A stretch of DNA of 64,000 nucleotides from an uncultured Ectothiorhodospiraceae bacterium (GTDB lineage: Bacteria > Pseudomonadota > Gammaproteobacteria > XJ16 > Halofilaceae): contig CAJXKK010000009.1 of NCBI GenBank assembly GCA_913055615.1, positions 24,205-88,204 on the forward strand, in the 5' to 3' direction. This document shows positions 62,885-64,000 of the stretch, piece after piece. Under the pieces are notes generated by a model. That model saw only the letters and a program-made list of their open reading frames with translations. It was not told the DNA's origin and searched no databases. How positions within the stretch are numbered: position 1 is the stretch's first letter; each line of letters begins with the position of its first letter. Both the position numbers and the translations under genes were made by a program.

Positions 62885-63928
62885 TCAGGGCGCCGGATTC
62901 GGGTGCCGCGCGTGGATCGCCTCGATCGCCTCCAGGGTCTCATCGTCGAGACGCACATCGGCGCTGCCGATGTTCTCCTCGAGTTGCTCCGTCGTCGTGG
63001 CGCCGATGATGTTGGCGGTCACGAACGGGCGGCTGTTGACGAACGCCAGCGCGAGCTGCGTCGGCGACAGCCCGCGCTCGCGGGCCAGCGCCACGTAGGC
63101 CTCGGTTGCCGCGACCGCGCGTTCCTTCGTGTAACGCGCGAACTGCGGGAATTCGGTCAGGCGCGCGCCCTGCGGGCGGGCGCCGTCGGCATATTTGCCG
63201 CTGAGGACGCCGAAACCGAGCGGTGAATACGCCAGCAGACCGGTCTGTTCGCGGTGCGCGAACTCCGCCAGACCGACCTCGAAGGTCCGGTTCAGCAGGT
63301 TGTAGGGGTTCTGGATGGAGACTACACGGGGGAAGCCGTCGCGTTCGGCCAGCCGCAGATACTGCATCGTCCCCCAGGGCGTCTCGTTGGAGATGCCGAT
63401 CCGCCGGATCCGGCCTTCTTCGACCAGCCGCGCGAGCGTGTTCAGGGTCTCCTCGATCGTGTCGATGGCCCCGGTCGTATCCCCGTCGGGCTCATAGCCG
63501 AGGCGGCCGAAATAATTGGCCGGCCGCGCGGGCCAGTGGATCTGGTAGAGGTCGATGTAGTCCGTCTGCAGGCGCTGCAGACTCGCGTCGACCGCCTCGC
63601 GGATATGGCGGGCGTTCAGCTGCGGCCCGCCGCGCACCCAGTCCATGGTGCTGGACGGCCCGGCGACCTTCGTGGCCAGGACCAGCCGATCACGGTCGCC
63701 GCGGCGCGCCAGCCAGGAGCCGATGTACTGCTCGGTCAGGCCCTGGGTCTCGGCGCGCGGCGGCACCGGGTACATTTCCGCGGCGTCGATGAAATTGACG
63801 CCGCGTTCCACGGCGAGGTCGAGCTGGGCGTGGGCCTCGGCCTCCGTGTTCTGCTGGCCCCAGGTCATGGTGCCGAGGCAGATCTGGCTGACCCGCAGGT
63901 CGGTGGTGCCGAGTGGGCGGTACTGCAT
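62885..63928 (-). CDS. Aldo/keto reductase (Tas-like)
   Basis: 347 residues from ATG 63928 with GGAG upstream. A TIM-barrel NADPH reductase: RPLGTTDLRVSQICLGTMTW, the catalytic Asp and Tyr in NFIDAAEMYPVPPRAETQG, the Lys in LVLATKVAGPSS and His in LYQIHWPARPAN form the tetrad. GISNETPWGTMQYL, LLAYSPLGFGVLSGKY and the C-terminal IIGATTTEQLEENIGS are family blocks. The YPVPPRAET insert is characteristic of Tas-type enzymes. Substrate unknown. The last 72 bases of the window (63929-64000) hold no recognised feature. Confidence 0.93.
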   Translation of the reverse strand: MQYRPLGTTDLRVSQICLGTMTWGQQNTEAEAHAQLDLAVERGVNFIDAAEMYPVPPRAETQGLTEQYIGSWLARRGDRDRLVLATKVAGPSSTMDWVRGGPQLNARHIREAVDASLQRLQTDYIDLYQIHWPARPANYFGRLGYEPDGDTTGAIDTIEETLNTLARLVEEGRIRRIGISNETPWGTMQYLRLAERDGFPRVVSIQNPYNLLNRTFEVGLAEFAHREQTGLLAYSPLGFGVLSGKYADGARPQGARLTEFPQFARYTKERAVAATEAYVALARERGLSPTQLALAFVNSRPFVTANIIGATTTEQLEENIGSADVRLDDETLEAIEAIHARHPNPAP

Positions 63929-64000
63929 GTTCGGGCTCCGGGCGGTTCGGGTTGGATCGATGCGGTGCGGATTCGTCGCCGTCAGCGGCCGCGTCGGCGG

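Overview
The window is a GC-rich chromosomal segment of a gammaproteobacterium. Gene content and order support this: hemC-hemD-hemX beside algR/algZ and argH, lptM-lysA-dapF-DUF484-xerC, hslVU, ubiE-ubiJ-ubiB, murJ-ribF-ileS-lspA-ispH next to a fimT-pilV-pilW-pilX-pilY1-pilE minor pilin cluster, and glyQS-gmhB-plsC. The blend resembles Pseudomonadales, Chromatiales and Ectothiorhodospiraceae-type genomes. Genus cannot be decided from the sequence alone. No rRNA, tRNA or CRISPR array is visible.

Layout. (1) 1-6.1 kb: a minus-strand chain hemC>hemD>hemX (tetrapyrrole synthesis; hemX runs off the left edge) transcribed with algZ/algR, divergent from argH. (2) 6.1-10 kb: cbiZ-like cobinamide salvage gene, a carboxylesterase, a DUF302 gene, and a potassium-channel-like gene ruined by an internal deletion and a frameshift. 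A 161-bp long-inverted-repeat (MITE-like) element is inserted in a palindromic repeat whose uninterrupted relative lies at 58 kb. (3) 10.1-19.8 kb: accessory island. A type I restriction locus has been hollowed out: an hsdR 5' relic, an intact orphan hsdM, and no hsdS. Inside it sit a MazG-like pyrophosphohydrolase, a large protein combining PD-(D/E)XK-like nuclease, DUF2075 helicase and S24/LexA-like protease domains, a RhuM relic and a Fic protein. Two identical-arm 25-bp dyads bracket the MazG/helicase pair. The island continues with a deletion-scarred ferredoxin-like gene, a PaiB-like flavoprotein, a ParE-type toxin-antitoxin pair and a decayed second copy of the toxin 3' end. (4) 20-37 kb: core genes lptM-lysA-methyltransferase, dapF-DUF484-xerC, two tandem large PilZ-like paralogues, hslVU with a leader hairpin, DUF971-ubiE-RDD-ubiJ-ubiB, uvrD. 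(5) 37-42 kb: small outer-membrane protein, thrB-type kinase, polA. (6) 42-49.6 kb: minor pilin/PilY1 cluster. (7) 49.6-57.2 kb: minus-strand ispH, lspA, ileS, ribF, murJ. (8) 57.3-64 kb: rpsT, glyQS, gmhB, plsC and an aldo/keto reductase.

Between the core genes lie several families of palindromic repeats. Two form REP doublets with strikingly fixed geometry: three copies with exactly 30 bp between 24-bp arms, and two copies with exactly 86 bp of related core between 23-25-bp arms. The most promising candidate for an undescribed system is the MazG-like plus nuclease/DUF2075/S24 pair at 10.68-13.43 kb. Everything functional beyond recognisable motifs is inference.
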